From Ichthyophonus hoferi (lineage: Eukaryota; Opisthokonta; Ichthyosporea; Ichthyophonida; Ichthyophonidae), in the NCBI GenBank assembly GCA_002751075.1, contig NAOQ01000018.1, forward strand, positions 101,761 through 120,282: a DNA stretch of 18,522 bases, given 5' to 3'. A program made the translations under genes and the position numbers. Shown here piece by piece: positions 17,075 to 18,522 of this stretch (within the stretch, counting starts at the first letter, position 1; each line of letters starts with the position of its first letter). The notes under the pieces are model-generated. The model was not told where the DNA came from. It searched no databases and was given only the letters and a program-made list of their open reading frames with translations.

Positions 17075-17261
17075 CTAGTCATTATTAAACAACAAAGAGT
17101 TTTTCAATCTAAGCTAAACAACATTTATTTATAACTATAATTTGCTGTTCTTGATGCAGACCCGAGGTTTGGTTATATAGTTTTGGTGAAAGTGATTAAT
17201 CTATCAGTTAATTAATATAGTTTTAACAACAAGGTTGTGAATTGGGCTTAATATTAGTCCA

Positions 17262-17310
17262 ACTATAGTGAGGGGTGCTCCATTGTATACATAGCACCTC
17301 TTACTATACT
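17262..17310. repeat. Imperfect inverted repeat (18-bp arms, 13-nt loop)
   Basis: ACTATAGTGAGGGGTGCT pairs with AGCACCTCTTACTATACT at 15 of 18 positions, with GGTGCT/AGCACC perfect next to the loop. Could be a small fold-back (MITE-like) element or a structured RNA; pairing does not extend past the arms. Confidence 0.6.
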
Positions 17311-17784
17311 CTTTTATTTTTTTATAGTTAACTTATAGCTGAACTGGTTTCCAAATTTATATATTTGCTTACAAGCATGAAAATTAAATTCCCAAGTTTG
17401 AACTCCAAACAAAGTATTGTACTGGCTTGTAATAGATAGCAATTCATGATAAAAAGATTTTAGCCCCAACAAAAGTATTCATTGATAAGGTTTGCATTGC
17501 TAAAGCAATGAATTTTTAAAAAAGTTCATTACTACCAATTAAACTAGATCTGTATTCCAGATGGTGCAATGTTTCTAACCTACACAGGTTTATACTCATA
17601 TAATAATTTCAACAGAGACATCCAATCCAATAATAATAATAAAACATATCATGTCTTTCACATATTATTTAGTAAATTTAAAATTAATTAAATTTCATTT
17701 ACACAAATTAACTATATACAAATACAGCTCTAATATCTAGGGTATGTTTTAAAAGTTTATACTGACGATTTAAGCCTGCGCATT

Positions 17785-18099
17785 TATTACCCTGCTGTAT
17801 TGGAATTATTATCTCAATGTGTTATAGTTATTATCTCACTAAATCTTGGTTATTATCTTGTTATATTATAGCTATTATCTTAGTAAAATTTGATTATTAT
17901 CTTGTTGTTTTGTAGCTATTATCTAATTATATTGTAGTTGTACTACAGGGATTATTTTACTAAATCGTGGTTGTTGTCTTACTGCGTTATAACTATTATT
18001 TAACTGTGTTGTAGTTATTATAATACTGTTTTAGGTATTGCTTTATTGTGTTGGTGTTATTATATAGCTTTTATAGTTATTTTATTACCTGCTATGGAT
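17785..18099 (+). repeat. 22-bp minisatellite, about 14 units
   Basis: Units start TATTATCT at 17785, 17807, 17829, 17851, 17873, 17895 and 17917 with exact 22-nt spacing. An irregular piece (about 17939-17971) follows, then units at 17972, 17994 and further, more degraded ones to about 18099. Endings alternate between a GTTATAGT/TGTAGC type and a CTAAATCTTGGT/GTAAAATTTGAT type, suggesting a 44-bp dimer as the amplified unit. Confidence 0.85.
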
Positions 18100-18215
18100 G
18101 TCAACTCAATTGCAAGCAGAGAACTAAATAAGAACTAAATAACCGTTGAAAGAAAAGAGTCTGATCCTGTCACATACAGCAGCCTTTTAGAGTTTACTAA
18201 TATAACATAATATAT

Positions 18216-18236
18216 TTGGCCTACTTGATAGGCCAA
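18216..18236. repeat. Perfect 8-bp hairpin
   Basis: TTGGCCTA - CTTGA - TAGGCCAA near the right edge. Perfect stem with a 5-nt loop; no adjacent gene. Confidence 0.5.
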
Positions 18237-18522
18237 GTATTAATGAAATAATTTAATAAAGATTACTAATATCTTAATATTACGCAACTAATTAATTAAA
18301 AGTATTACCATTTTGCCCATATTACGTATATAGCTAAATTGAAGAATATATAGGATAATCTGATTATTAATTAATTAAGAGTATATTTGTTTTTCATCCA
18401 TGCTGTATATATTGCAACTATACGTTCTAAATGCATTTATTTATTTAAATAACTACACTGCATAGTATAACTCAACATAAACTTCATTTGTAGTGGATAC
18501 AAGATAGTAGTGCATCTGACAA

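Noticed and set aside
17516-17599. Minus-strand 27-codon frame MSINLCRLETLHH...
   Set aside because: Could be an upstream exon of the 16838-17074 frame, but it is too short and no donor of suitable phase is convincing.
17785-18099. CRISPR-like regular array
   Set aside because: Units are contiguous with no unique spacers, units vary, and the context is a eukaryotic intron-bearing region; it is a minisatellite.
1-18522. Retroviral, LTR or other virus-derived elements and tRNA/rRNA genes
   Set aside because: No polymerase, integrase or capsid-like frames, no long terminal repeats, and no cloverleaf or rRNA-like segment were seen on either strand.

Overview
This is a strongly AT-rich eukaryotic (nuclear) segment with long introns. 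It holds two housekeeping genes arranged tail to tail. All introns that could be placed follow the GT-AG rule. The gene content and the PABPN1 layout (acidic N-terminus, coiled coil, single RRM, RG-rich tail ending in PY) fit an animal or close opisthokont relative. A low-GC early-branching animal such as a sponge is plausible, but the species cannot be fixed from the sequence.

Region by region: (1) 1-1049 is AT-rich upstream DNA with one unexplained minus-strand reading frame (221-457) and a possible but unproven first exon of the next gene near 763-773. (2) 1050-11486, plus strand: LDHD, the mitochondrial FAD-dependent D-lactate dehydrogenase (cytochrome). I assembled 14 coding exons by hand; their phases match at all 13 junctions and give 519 residues plus an unresolved N-terminal start. 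A canonical AATAAA follows at 11676. (3) Intron 7 of LDHD (5732-7174) carries three abutting tandem-repeat families: a TTA/TTG-type microsatellite, a 14-bp x 10 minisatellite, and about 0.8 kb of ATGATA/TATCATA satellite with 80-bp and roughly 461-bp higher-order duplications. A smaller patch of the same satellite lies in intron 13. (4) 11487-13050 is the interval between the two convergent stop codons. (5) 15217-13051, minus strand: PABPN1, nuclear poly(A)-binding protein, six coding exons and 215 residues, complete from Met to stop; its last exon is only 31 nt and encodes the C-terminal PY. (6) 15218-18522 is mostly AT-rich and gene-poor. It has a convincing 78-codon open frame without a Met on the minus strand (17074-16838), a fold-back element (17262-17310) and a 22-bp minisatellite (17785-18099).

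The two genes have no evident functional link. LDHD oxidises D-lactate in the mitochondrion and passes electrons to cytochrome c; PABPN1 controls nuclear poly(A)-tail length. I found no rRNA, tRNA, CRISPR array, recognisable retroelement or virus-derived sequence. The items most worth following up are the minus-strand frames at 16838-17074 and 221-457, and the layered repeat array in LDHD intron 7.
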